A stretch of DNA of 52,645 nt from Flavobacteriales bacterium (lineage in GTDB: Bacteria > Bacteroidota > Bacteroidia > Flavobacteriales_E > Vicingaceae). Shown here piece after piece: positions 39,310 to 47,130 of this stretch; within the stretch, counting starts at the first letter, position 1, and every line of letters begins with the position of its first letter. The stretch is taken from positions 1-52,645 of the forward strand of contig JAPHUD010000022.1 of NCBI GenBank assembly GCA_026196775.1. Reading direction: 5' to 3'. The translations under genes and the position numbers were made by a program. Below the pieces are notes generated by a model that saw only the letters and a list, made by a program, of their open reading frames with translations, had not been told where the DNA came from and made no database searches.

Positions 39310-40497
39310 TTATTGTGAGACGTTTATAACTTGTGCTAACAAAGCATCTAAGGGACTAGAATAATCTACTGAAATACTATTTGGTAGTGCTTGTTTCTTG
39401 GTTGCTTGCATGTGTAATTGTCCGTCAGCCACATGTTTTAAGGAACTTTGAAGAAAGGTCATGTGTTTTTTAAAACTTGATCCTCCACCTGAATAATTAT
39501 TAGCTACTCCTTCAAAGTTCTTACATCCGAAAATTGGAGATACGAAGTTCATTATTGTTCTAACTTGCATAGGTATCGTCATATAATGTCCGTTGCTCCA
39601 CGATAGGTTTAACTCCTCACACAACTGTATTAATGGTGCAAGGTCATATTCTGATTGTGCCTTCATTAATTCCTCCATCCGACTTTCATGCACATAAGCT
39701 GTGGCGTGTTTTGGTGCTTCTATACCAGTAATAGCAACATCTGCTTCATTAATAACATACTCAGTCACATCTGGACATAACTGAAAGTACTTATGTTCAG
39801 GTGATTTATGTTCTTTTACAAGATGGTTATATTTTAACAGAAACAAACGAATCTCTTCATCTTTCAACAGGGATTTTTTTATGATGATGCTATTAACCTT
39901 GTCGGTGGTGGTTGCTTTTCCACCTAGCCTAAGTTTATTGTCATTCAAGTAAGGAGTGATGTACTTGTCTAGTAATACCTGTTTAGTAAGATTCATTTTG
40001 TAGTAGTGACACCAATCCTCCTTCTTGTCTTGGTATTCTATACGAATGCTATAACGACCGTAGATGTCGGCATTACGTTTATTGATGCTCGAGTGCAATC
40101 CGTAGTCACGTAGACAATCTCTAAGTAGGATAAGAAACTGATTTTGATATTTTACTTTGTCTCTCTTACTCTGATCTACTCCCTGTATTCCCGATACTAC
40201 AATGTCTAAAAAAACTAACCCCCAGTGATCTGAATTATCTGTTGATCTTTTTATTTCTGTCTTTATTTCTTTGTCAAACTCCTCGATTAATTTTTCATCA
40301 AAGTGTTTATTAAGCATTTGATTAGCAATGCTTTTAACCCTAGTTATTTCGGGGTCGAGAATGTTAACTCCTTTTTCAATAAAGTTGCTATATTCAATGC
40401 AAAGATTTTGCATGTCCTTTAAGGCTTGTGCTCGGTCTTTCACCTTTGCCAAATGGGTTTCAAAAAATAAGCGGTACTGATCAATCTCTTTTTCCAT
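39310..40497 (-). CDS. First gene of the EndoU operon, unknown protein with a C-terminal defence-associated-type domain
   Basis: This 395-residue protein starts at ATG 40497 (MEKEIDQYRLFFETHLAKVK). A longer start at 40548 would read through the palindrome 40508-40539 and add RALCYALVKIFY, so the short start is preferred. Residues 1-80 are helical. Residues about 284-395 carry the pattern LIQLCEELNLSWSNGHYMTI, NFVSPIFGCKNFEGVANNYS, SLKHVADGQLH, then LLAQVI. I recognise this as a helical C-terminal domain that recurs in hypothetical proteins near defence genes, but I cannot name it. Gene order (395 aa, 319 aa, 44 aa, EndoU) suggests a sensor or regulator upstream of a nuclease effector. Confidence 0.6.
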   Translation of the reverse strand: MEKEIDQYRLFFETHLAKVKDRAQALKDMQNLCIEYSNFIEKGVNILDPEITRVKSIANQMLNKHFDEKLIEEFDKEIKTEIKRSTDNSDHWGLVFLDIVVSGIQGVDQSKRDKVKYQNQFLILLRDCLRDYGLHSSINKRNADIYGRYSIRIEYQDKKEDWCHYYKMNLTKQVLLDKYITPYLNDNKLRLGGKATTTDKVNSIIIKKSLLKDEEIRLFLLKYNHLVKEHKSPEHKYFQLCPDVTEYVINEADVAITGIEAPKHATAYVHESRMEELMKAQSEYDLAPLIQLCEELNLSWSNGHYMTIPMQVRTIMNFVSPIFGCKNFEGVANNYSGGGSSFKKHMTFLQSSLKHVADGQLHMQATKKQALPNSISVDYSSPLDALLAQVINVSQ

Positions 40498-40507
40498 GTA
40501 AAATATC

Positions 40508-40539
40508 TTTACTAGAGCATAACATAATGCTCTAGTAAA
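40508..40539. promoter_or_regulatory. Perfect 13-bp palindrome in front of the EndoU operon
   Basis: TTTACTAGAGCAT (40508-40520), loop AACATA, then ATGCTCTAGTAAA (40527-40539). It ends 11 bases upstream of the chosen start codon at 40497. No T-run follows in the direction of transcription, so it is not a terminator. It could be an operator for autorepression or a leader hairpin hiding the start region. Confidence 0.6.
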
Positions 40540-40707
40540 AGTAACCAAAAACTATCATTACAATTAAATTGTGATATTTATTCAGTCATAGGCGAGTACG
40601 AAGTAAGCAACATCAAGAAAATTTAATGACCTTGAGGGATTAGAAAACTTGTCTTAAAAATCTAACTCTCTAAACAAAAATTTAATCATAATTTACTATA
40701 TTTACCT

Positions 40708-40798
40708 TGTCGTTGTATCTACGAACTGACCCACATTGTTAAGGCGACTTTTGTACGATGGCACAAAACGGGTACAGTTATTTGTAGGTATGACGACA
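40708..40798. repeat. 91-bp element with imperfect terminal inverted repeats TGTCGT...ACGACA
   Basis: The left end TGTCGTTGTATCTAC (40708-40722) is matched in reverse complement by the right end (reverse complement begins TGTCGTCATACCTAC, 40798-40784). Further inside, CTGACCC pairs with GGGTACAG with one extra base. A small inner hairpin TTTTGT/ACAAAA is present. The TGT..ACA ends recall DDE-transposon ends, but the five flanking bases on each side differ, so no target-site duplication is seen. A folded non-coding RNA or a long terminator-like structure after the DUF4365 gene is equally possible. Confidence 0.45.
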
Positions 40799-41761
40799 TT
40801 ATTTTGTTGATAGAGGTTCATATATCGAAAAGAACCATGTCTTGCTGCTAATTACTCCCTTATCACTATTCAATATTCGTTTCCGTTTAAGTATGACTTG
40901 AATAATACTGCTTTGTCTAAATGGAAATGTAACATTACATTTAATTGCCAGATAGTCGGTTAAGATGATAGTGTTGTCTTTTGCAATTTCTTTCTTCAAC
41001 TCTTTTATCTGGTAGCATTTGTCAACATTTTCGATAATTTTCTTTGCTACACCGAGTAATGAAAGCGAATTAATGATCCGAGTTTGTTTTCTGTCGGTTC
41101 TTGTTAAGTGTCGCCATCCAACCCGTGAAACTATTATTTCACCCAAATCTTTATGTATCGTAGCTGGTGAGTTGCACCAGTCCTTATAGAATTCTTTCGC
41201 TGATTCCTTGATTGATTTGTTATACTTTAAATATTCAAAGTCGTCACCATCAGTTAATATGTTGGGGAGATCCCTACTTACAAAAATATTACCTTTCAAC
41301 GATTTAAATTCTCCAAAGCTATGTTTCCCAAATCGCTGATGTTTCGGGACAAGTATGATACTTTTATTATCTGTTGTGTATGATAAGTCATCTCTTAAGT
41401 CAGTCCACCAGGCTTTACTAGAGTAATGGTCAACATAAATTAGAATTATTGGTCCTGAGAGTCTGTTCCATTTAGGTCTATGTTTTTCAATATAATCCTC
41501 TCCAACATGTACTCCAAAGTGTTTAGGTCTATTTTGTGTCTGCTTGAAGTATCCATTTCCTTTGCCACATTTAACTTGTGCAAACATAATTTCTCCAGTA
41601 TCAACACCGTTTTTTCGTTTAATGATAATGGCGTCAACGCCATTATCATTAATGCTAGCATAAGGTTGCCACCCATGTTCTGCTTTCCCTTGTGTAATAA
41701 TATCACATACTGCCATCCCCGTTGCATTTTGGGGTCTAGTGTCTCTTATTTCATCTGCCAT
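40799..41761 (-). CDS. DUF4365-type protein, predicted PD-(D/E)XK nuclease fold
   Basis: This 320-residue protein has an N-terminal DUF4365 domain (about residues 8-170). Asp43 lies in NDNGVDAIIIKR, and Gln62-x-Lys64 lies in GEIMFAQVKCG, the D...(Q)xK arrangement of PD-(D/E)XK enzymes. Then come PIILIYVDHYSSKAWWTDLR and further family-like segments. DUF4365 proteins occur in defence islands, alone or fused to other modules; nuclease activity is an inference. The C-terminal 150 residues are unrecognised. It is a single gene; its stop touches the inverted repeat at 40798, and gene-tail copy 2 begins 58 bases upstream of its start. Confidence 0.75.
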   Translation of the reverse strand: MADEIRDTRPQNATGMAVCDIITQGKAEHGWQPYASINDNGVDAIIIKRKNGVDTGEIMFAQVKCGKGNGYFKQTQNRPKHFGVHVGEDYIEKHRPKWNRLSGPIILIYVDHYSSKAWWTDLRDDLSYTTDNKSIILVPKHQRFGKHSFGEFKSLKGNIFVSRDLPNILTDGDDFEYLKYNKSIKESAKEFYKDWCNSPATIHKDLGEIIVSRVGWRHLTRTDRKQTRIINSLSLLGVAKKIIENVDKCYQIKELKKEIAKDNTIILTDYLAIKCNVTFPFRQSSIIQVILKRKRILNSDKGVISSKTWFFSIYEPLSTK

Positions 41762-41819
41762 TTCCTATTCATATTATTCCATACTAAAGTAAATATTTAT
41801 TTTCTATTTTGAAACCGAT

Positions 41820-41930
41820 AAGCAGAAGTTGAAGGAGCGCTAAGGCGATGATATTCCTATGAACGAGCAGGTAATATCTCCTGCTAGCATGTTCGAGTCC
41901 GATATGTTGGTTACAGTTGTGGAACGGTAG
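41820..41930 (+). pseudogene. Orphan gene tail, copy 2 (with internal stop)
   Basis: In the frame of copy 1, this reads KQKLKER, stop (TAA at 41841-41843), then GDDIPMNEQVISPASMFESD, then MLVTVVER and TAG. It is identical to 36068-36178 at 99 of 111 bases, with no indels. The stop replaces the Tyr codon TAC of copy 1, so this copy is dead. Similarity stops abruptly on both sides. The end of the fragment is 24 bases from the stop of the IetS-like gene. Confidence 0.75.
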
Positions 41931-41954
41931 ATAAATTTAACTAGACTCATTTTA

Positions 41955-44618
41955 TTAGACTGAGCGAATTCGTGACTGTACTTGAATTCTTTGCTTAATC
42001 TCTTCATAGATATTTACGCTTGTCGTTGCTCTAAGTTCTAATGTTACTGCAAGACCATACTTTACTAAAGATTGTCTTAATCCTCCTGCATCCTCTTTGC
42101 AATTCACTTTTATAACTAAATTATCACCATCAACGAAATTGCCTATATCAGAATCTTCAAAAACTTGGTGTTGAACAGTACCTCTTTGTGATGCTTTTAC
42201 TGAAGCATTTGCGTTCGACAGTTCGAACGGTAAATCGGATCTTAGTTTTCTATCGTATGTTAAATTATCAAAATACAAGGAAGCTTTCCTGTATTTTGTC
42301 GTATTAAAATTTAAAGGTGACATCCATGCAAGAGTAACAATCAGTCGCTTACTATATGCTGCATCATTTAAAGCATTTGGTAATGGAAAAGAATATACAT
42401 TTCCTGTATCCTTTTTAATTTCACCATAACCTAATAATGTTACTCTCTGATCAGTACAATATAAGACTCGATTCCCCTGCAACTTGCCGTAGCCAATGAA
42501 ATGTCCTAATTTATCTTTTATAGTCTGGTTGGTAATCAATGGATCATTTTTAAGTCCGCTACGTAGTATATCAGCAACATTATCCCAATTAGCACCATGC
42601 ACAAGCAACGATTTAATAAGTACAGCATAAAAATCTTTTGATATTTTATTTTCATCTAGTAGTTCAGCGTTAATATCTTCTAATATCTCATATAATTGAG
42701 CACCCAATCTTGTTGTCAAAGCTGCTGAATTACTTGTGCCAGATGTATAGGCAACTCGTGTTAAATCACCACCACTTCCAGGAGTCGCTACTTTTTGACC
42801 AGGCATTTGGGCTTGGTATGAGTTTAAAGGAATTGAGAAACTTGTTTCTCCCATTATATTATGCCTCATATCAGACCTGTACAGTAACCTCCCTCCTGAG
42901 TTTAGAACATCAGGTTTTATACTTCTTCGATACCCAGATCCTAATCTACTGTATGGAGCCAGATAGACACTTGAATTAAATAAGGGATTAAAGGCTGGAA
43001 TCAGGACAGGGCCACTTTCATCTGCATAAGTAGACCCAATTGTTAAACCATTTATAGATTCTCCAGGAGTTAATATTTTCCGATTTTGGAGATTCGATTC
43101 TCTTACATGTTGAAAAATAAGATCAGCCTTTTCTGAATCGGGTAGTGCTCTATAGACATTTTCATCAAGTGGGATTAAAATGTTTTCGACAAAATTTCCT
43201 GCACTAACAACAAATAAGATATTATACTTTTCGGACAGCCAATCAAGTAATTTTGCCCAAGCACTAATATTTAGATGAAATGGTCTTGAAGGATCTCCGA
43301 TAGACAAATTAATCACTTTTACGTCGGGGGCAGTAGGTGGATTATCACCTTCTCCATCAAACATTCTCACTATAGCTCGGTGAACTAAATCTACCGGCAA
43401 TCTATTATGAGGTATTGATTCAGTTCTTGTTGAATGGAAAGTGTCATTCGGATCAGGATGCATAATAGGACGAACATATAATGGTCTTGTTAGAGGGATA
43501 GAGTTCTGATCATCCAATTCTCCGTTTATAATTAAAGAGGCCATTGATGTACCATGAAGCATTTCATGAGGAGCATACTGTTCTAAAAAATTATCAGGAT
43601 CATCTATGATTAGCCTATTGTGTAAGACAGTATGGGTGGACAATGGATAACCATCTAGTAAGGCAACTGATGGGTTCTGATTCGAAAGGCTAGACACCTC
43701 ATACGGTTCGACTTGAGGTAGATTTTTATCAGTGTTTGTCGAACCAGCAATACTTTGCCCAACTGGACGGAAGTGCATTACACTTTCACACTGTAAAAAA
43801 GAAATATCAGTACTTACAGATAGGTCAACAAATGCACTTATAGGTGCTTCGGCAACGAGAGCATGATACTTTATCTCATCAATAATTATCTCTGAACCTA
43901 AAATCACTTTACCTTCATTATTCAATAAAAGTTGACTTATTTGACTAGTTGAAGATACTGCATTCTCTGTATTGGAATAAAACATCTCTACTTCAAACTT
44001 CACACGTGGATTTCCTTGACGGCTTTGTTCATTAATGTAATTTTCGAATCCAGTATCTCTTAGTCTATCTTGTATACTATACGGTCGAATATCTTTTAAA
44101 GCTTCAAATAATTCTTTAAACTTAGCCAAACCGTGAGCTATTCTTCCTGTATCTGTAAGTTGCCATGAATCATCTTTATAGCTTTGCCATAAACGCTGCA
44201 ACTGTGCTAGAGCAGACTGATTAGTCATGACAAGAAAAATTTGTCCTGACAAATCTTTGTCAGATGGCTGACCTTCTTTATCTATTAAATAAAAATCATC
44301 ATCGGCACCGAACAAATATTCTTGCTCAGCCAAAAAATTTAGTTCAGGAATTTTTTTTACGGCATTAAAAAAGTTAACTATAGTACCAACAAATTCTAAT
44401 ACCAAAACTAATTCAGGTGTAGCACCAGAGACATTTTGTTGAAGAAACACTCTTTGATTTTCAAGAGAATTGAATAGTTGGTTGAATCGATCTTCTATCC
44501 GTTCAGTTTGTCTTCCTTTTGATGGAGTATGAATTTCTCTTGGTGGAGTTTGGGCAAGAGCAGTTCTTTTGTCTATAAAAGTTGATGTTGGAAATATAAG
44601 TATAGGTTTATTTGCCAT
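41955..44618 (-). CDS. ietS: IetS-like subtilisin-family (S8) serine peptidase
   Basis: This 887-residue protein has a long N-terminal region (about residues 1-310) without known domain, then an S8 peptidase domain. Catalytic residues are visible: Asp322 in VALLDGYP, His355 in HGTSMAS, oxyanion Asn475 in SAGN and Ser629 in YTSGTSNSAA. A C-terminal beta-rich part follows. There is no signal peptide, so the protease should act in the cytoplasm. Paired upstream (seven bases) with an AAA ATPase, it has the layout of IetAS, known first as an incompatibility/stability pair on an Agrobacterium plasmid and later as an anti-phage system. The activation trigger is unknown. Confidence 0.85.
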   Translation of the reverse strand: MANKPILIFPTSTFIDKRTALAQTPPREIHTPSKGRQTERIEDRFNQLFNSLENQRVFLQQNVSGATPELVLVLEFVGTIVNFFNAVKKIPELNFLAEQEYLFGADDDFYLIDKEGQPSDKDLSGQIFLVMTNQSALAQLQRLWQSYKDDSWQLTDTGRIAHGLAKFKELFEALKDIRPYSIQDRLRDTGFENYINEQSRQGNPRVKFEVEMFYSNTENAVSSTSQISQLLLNNEGKVILGSEIIIDEIKYHALVAEAPISAFVDLSVSTDISFLQCESVMHFRPVGQSIAGSTNTDKNLPQVEPYEVSSLSNQNPSVALLDGYPLSTHTVLHNRLIIDDPDNFLEQYAPHEMLHGTSMASLIINGELDDQNSIPLTRPLYVRPIMHPDPNDTFHSTRTESIPHNRLPVDLVHRAIVRMFDGEGDNPPTAPDVKVINLSIGDPSRPFHLNISAWAKLLDWLSEKYNILFVVSAGNFVENILIPLDENVYRALPDSEKADLIFQHVRESNLQNRKILTPGESINGLTIGSTYADESGPVLIPAFNPLFNSSVYLAPYSRLGSGYRRSIKPDVLNSGGRLLYRSDMRHNIMGETSFSIPLNSYQAQMPGQKVATPGSGGDLTRVAYTSGTSNSAALTTRLGAQLYEILEDINAELLDENKISKDFYAVLIKSLLVHGANWDNVADILRSGLKNDPLITNQTIKDKLGHFIGYGKLQGNRVLYCTDQRVTLLGYGEIKKDTGNVYSFPLPNALNDAAYSKRLIVTLAWMSPLNFNTTKYRKASLYFDNLTYDRKLRSDLPFELSNANASVKASQRGTVQHQVFEDSDIGNFVDGDNLVIKVNCKEDAGGLRQSLVKYGLAVTLELRATTSVNIYEEIKQRIQVQSRIRSV

Positions 44619-44625
44619 GATGAAT

Positions 44626-45609
44626 TCATATTTTTCTCAGTTCTACTTCATCATAACATTCTTGAATTATTCTTTTAACATTAGAGTCAGGAAGGCGAAG
44701 TACATATTTTCTTTGTATGTCGAGACAAAATTCCTCAATTTCAGCAAAACTTAATCCCTTTAACTTTGTTGCTATAGTTTTAGAAGTATATTCGAAATCT
44801 ATATTTGATCTTTGTTGAAATTTATCAATATAAGTTGAAGCCATTGCTATATCAGGTACATTAAGTTGAATTCTAACCTGAAACCTCCTCCATACTGCTC
44901 TGTCTAATAACTCGGGATGATTTGTGGCCCCGATTGTTATAACATAACTAGGTAAGTTATCAATTTGGAATAGTAGTGAACTAACTACCCTCTTAATTTC
45001 ACCTGTTTCATGTTTATCGCCCCTTTCCTTTCCTATTGAATCAAACTCATCAAAAAAGATAACACATTCCTGTGATTTTATAAATTCAAACAACGTTTTT
45101 AACCTTGAGGCTGTTTCACCAAGATAACTACCAATAATTCCATCGTATCGAACAATGTAAAATGGTATCATAAGTTCAGCAGCAATAGCTTCGGCTAATG
45201 TTGTTTTCCCATTCCCTGGGGCACCGATTGCTAATAGCGAGTGCCTTGGTTCAAGATTATAAGATTTTAAAACATCTCTGCGATGATGTTCTTGAATAAA
45301 TTCTTGAACAATTTTTAAAGTAGAGGGGTCGAGGACTAAGTCATTTAGTCGCTTTGTGGGTTGAATGTGTAATAGAAAATTCTCAATGTTTGAATTAGAG
45401 TTTGATTGGTGAATAGGAAACTGCCCTCCATTTTTTTGAACTGGTTTATGTACATATTGATTTAGTCGATTTTGTAGTTGGTCAGCAAGAATGTGATGGT
45501 TCTTCCTTCTTTCGTCAGCAATAATAGATTCAACAACCTTTTTATATAGGTTGTCATCACCTCTATTGATTGAGCTAACTAGTTTTATTAGTAAATCTGC
45601 TTTCGCCAT
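44626..45609 (-). CDS. ietA: IetA-like AAA ATPase
   Basis: This 326-residue protein starts at ATG 45609 (MAKADLLIKL); an upstream in-frame ATG at 45639 would overlap the -7 box. Residues 85-270 are a AAA module: Walker A GAPGNGKTT (129-137), Walker B VIFFDEFD (183-190), sensor-1 Asn230 in GATN, and arginine-finger-type Arg in DRAVWRRF (236-243). It is the small, single-AAA type related to proteasomal or spastin-like ATPases, without a peptidase domain of its own. It is the first gene of the pair. It could restrain or feed the subtilase (inference from the IetAS family). Confidence 0.85.
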   Translation of the reverse strand: MAKADLLIKLVSSINRGDDNLYKKVVESIIADERRKNHHILADQLQNRLNQYVHKPVQKNGGQFPIHQSNSNSNIENFLLHIQPTKRLNDLVLDPSTLKIVQEFIQEHHRRDVLKSYNLEPRHSLLAIGAPGNGKTTLAEAIAAELMIPFYIVRYDGIIGSYLGETASRLKTLFEFIKSQECVIFFDEFDSIGKERGDKHETGEIKRVVSSLLFQIDNLPSYVITIGATNHPELLDRAVWRRFQVRIQLNVPDIAMASTYIDKFQQRSNIDFEYTSKTIATKLKGLSFAEIEEFCLDIQRKYVLRLPDSNVKRIIQECYDEVELRKI

Positions 45610-45627
45610 ATTTTTTTCTCTTCCTTG

Positions 45628-45635
45628 CAAAAGTA
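45628..45635 (-). promoter_or_regulatory. -7 box for the IetAS-like operon
   Basis: On the minus strand this reads TACTTTTG, an exact TAnnTTTG. Transcription would start about 8-10 bases further on, giving a leader of about ten bases before the ATG at 45609. No clear -33 TTG is at the ideal distance. Confidence 0.5.
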
Positions 45636-45722
45636 GCAATTTAAACTATATTTTTTCTTATGAAAACATGAGATTATTTTACATCAAATCCATCTGGAAG
45701 ATATATACATAAACAAACGACC

Positions 45723-46283
45723 ATGATGAAAACACGCCTATACCGATCCGACAGCTATCCCTACCAGAATATATCAGAGGATGTGGAACGAGAACGATCC
45801 ATTGAATCAGCATCAGGGCAAACCTACACAATTACCATACTTGATGATGAGGGGATAAATTTCAAATTGACATTACCTGGGGGGAAGAAGGTAACAGATA
45901 ATTTTAATGACTATCAAGATAGATCAAGTCTTTATCAACTACTTGAAGATGGAGTATATGAATTTATTCAAGAAACAGCTAAATCTATAGAGACGGAGTA
46001 CATTAAAACTAAGGGCACTCCATACGTTATTACCATGAACAATGATAAATTTGTCTTCACTCTTGACAAAACAACAGGCATGATGAAAATTGAATATCCT
46101 GCAAGAGTTAGTGAGTTTTATCTAGCAAATATTTATATAGAGAATCCCGAACTACCCTTGCTTTTTGATGGCAGGTTAAACCAGTATCTTCAAACGAAAA
46201 TGAAACGATTAGGCATAAAGATGCCAAGAACTCCTTACGCACCGGGATTGAGACTTGTGCCAAACGTTCAATCAGCTTCATAA
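45723..46283 (+). CDS. Unknown protein
   Basis: This 186-residue soluble protein begins MMKTRLYRSDSYPYQNISED; the second ATG (45726) is equally possible. It includes beta-rich TYTITILDDEGINFKLTLPG and PYVITMNNDKFVFTLDKTTG, which resemble each other and may be an internal duplication of a small beta domain. No family was recognised. It diverges from the IetAS-like operon (113 bases between starts), and its last 16 bases overlap the end of the convergent recombinase gene. Confidence 0.5.
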   Translation: MMKTRLYRSDSYPYQNISEDVERERSIESASGQTYTITILDDEGINFKLTLPGGKKVTDNFNDYQDRSSLYQLLEDGVYEFIQETAKSIETEYIKTKGTPYVITMNNDKFVFTLDKTTGMMKIEYPARVSEFYLANIYIENPELPLLFDGRLNQYLQTKMKRLGIKMPRTPYAPGLRLVPNVQSAS

Positions 46284-46906
46284 ACTCGCTTCACCTTGCA
46301 AATAGTGGTTCTACTAAGGTTGTGAATTGCTTGACACTTGCGGAGTGAGATACCAGCATCCAAATCACGAAGAAGACCATGATACTTTTTTAGTAGCTCT
46401 TTGTCGCTTGTGCCAGATCCGGTTGGACGTCCCAACTGACGTCCTTGTTTTTTAACGTGTTCGAGTCCACTACGAATACGAGCTGATAACATTCTTGTTT
46501 CTTCGGCAGCAATTTCACTATAAATAGCGATGATCAAATTGGATATAAATGTTGGTTGCAAGTTTTCGTCCAGGCTCTCTACCGCCAGACTCTTGAATAC
46601 AACTGAGATACCGAGTTTATGTAAATGGTTCAGGGTCGCTTTGATTTCGTCAGGTTTACGGCCGATACGGCTGACCTCAGTAACTACCACTTTATTGAAA
46701 GTTCCTTTCTTTGCCTCGGACAACAATTCTTTGATGTCATCTCGATCACAATTAGATTTATTGGCGGTGACGATAGACGAGATTGTGTGAACGATTTCAA
46801 AATTTCTTAGCTTGCAGTAACCTTGAAGTTCGGTTAACTGCCTCTGATAATCCTGTTTAGTAGAGCTCACACGTACGAGCAAACAGATTTTATTTTTTGT
46901 TTTCAT
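46268..46906 (-). CDS. Serine recombinase, resolvase/invertase family
   Basis: This 212-residue protein starts at ATG 46906 (MKTKNKICLLVRVSSTKQDY). The catalytic serine is in VRVSS (residue 14 by alignment to the family YxRVST). Other family marks are VVVTEVSRIGRKPDEIKATL, the FVFK-like SVVFKSLA strand, and EIAAEETRMLSARIRSGLEH. A C-terminal helix-turn-helix follows (GISLRKCQAIHNLSRTTICKVK). Such enzymes resolve cointegrates, invert DNA or mobilise elements. It is a single gene without transposase neighbours. The 150-base gap upstream (46907-47055) has imperfect inverted repeats that could be its crossover site. Confidence 0.88.
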   Translation of the reverse strand: MKTKNKICLLVRVSSTKQDYQRQLTELQGYCKLRNFEIVHTISSIVTANKSNCDRDDIKELLSEAKKGTFNKVVVTEVSRIGRKPDEIKATLNHLHKLGISVVFKSLAVESLDENLQPTFISNLIIAIYSEIAAEETRMLSARIRSGLEHVKKQGRQLGRPTGSGTSDKELLKKYHGLLRDLDAGISLRKCQAIHNLSRTTICKVKRVYEAD

Positions 46907-47055
46907 GTGGTTCGTTTTAATCATGTGACTGAGGCTTGCCAGTTTACTATAAAATCGGTGCCCCCCCGATGCTTGGTTTTGCTAGGGCGATTTTTGGGGT
47001 GTTTAAAATGGACCACCAAAACGCCTATTTTCAAATATTTATAGCAAGATAGCAG
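46907..47055. other. Non-coding stretch with a C7 tract and imperfect inverted repeats
   Basis: GGTGCCCCCCCGATGC (near 46960) contains seven consecutive C. It is followed by GGGCGATTTTTGGGGTG and CCACCAAAACGCC, which are partly complementary. The high GC content stands out from the surroundings. It may be a recombinase site or simply divergent regulatory DNA. Confidence 0.35.
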
Positions 47056-47104
47056 ATGTTAATGATATATGAAAACTTTATTATAATTAAAAACAACTCT
47101 TTCG

Positions 47105-47112
47105 TAAATTTG
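47105..47112 (+). promoter_or_regulatory. -7 box for the RES-PIN operon
   Basis: TAAATTTG is an exact TAnnTTTG. It lies 18 bases upstream of the ATG at 47131. It is inside the longer reading that would begin at 47056, so it supports the shorter start. No good -33 TTG was found. Confidence 0.45.
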
Positions 47113-47130
47113 ATAGACTTATATACTATA

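Larger units (their letters stand above)
40498..40798. other. 301-base non-coding interval: palindrome near the EndoU operon start and a distal inverted repeat
   Basis: No convincing gene lies here. It holds a 13-bp perfect palindrome (40508-40539), an AT-rich middle that should carry the operon promoter, and an imperfect inverted repeat (40708-40798) abutting the stop of the DUF4365 gene. No exact TAnnTTTG box was found on the minus strand; TAGTTTTTG near 40547-40555 is one base too long. Confidence 0.6.

Noticed and set aside
40703..40803. Target-site duplication around the 91-bp inverted-repeat element
   Set aside because: The flanks TACCT and TTATT differ, so transposition could not be shown.
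36068..41930. The two gene tails as attL/attR of one integrative element
   Set aside because: They differ at 12 of 111 bases, mostly at codon third positions, and copy 2 has a stop. Recent att duplication would give identical copies, and no integrase lies between them.
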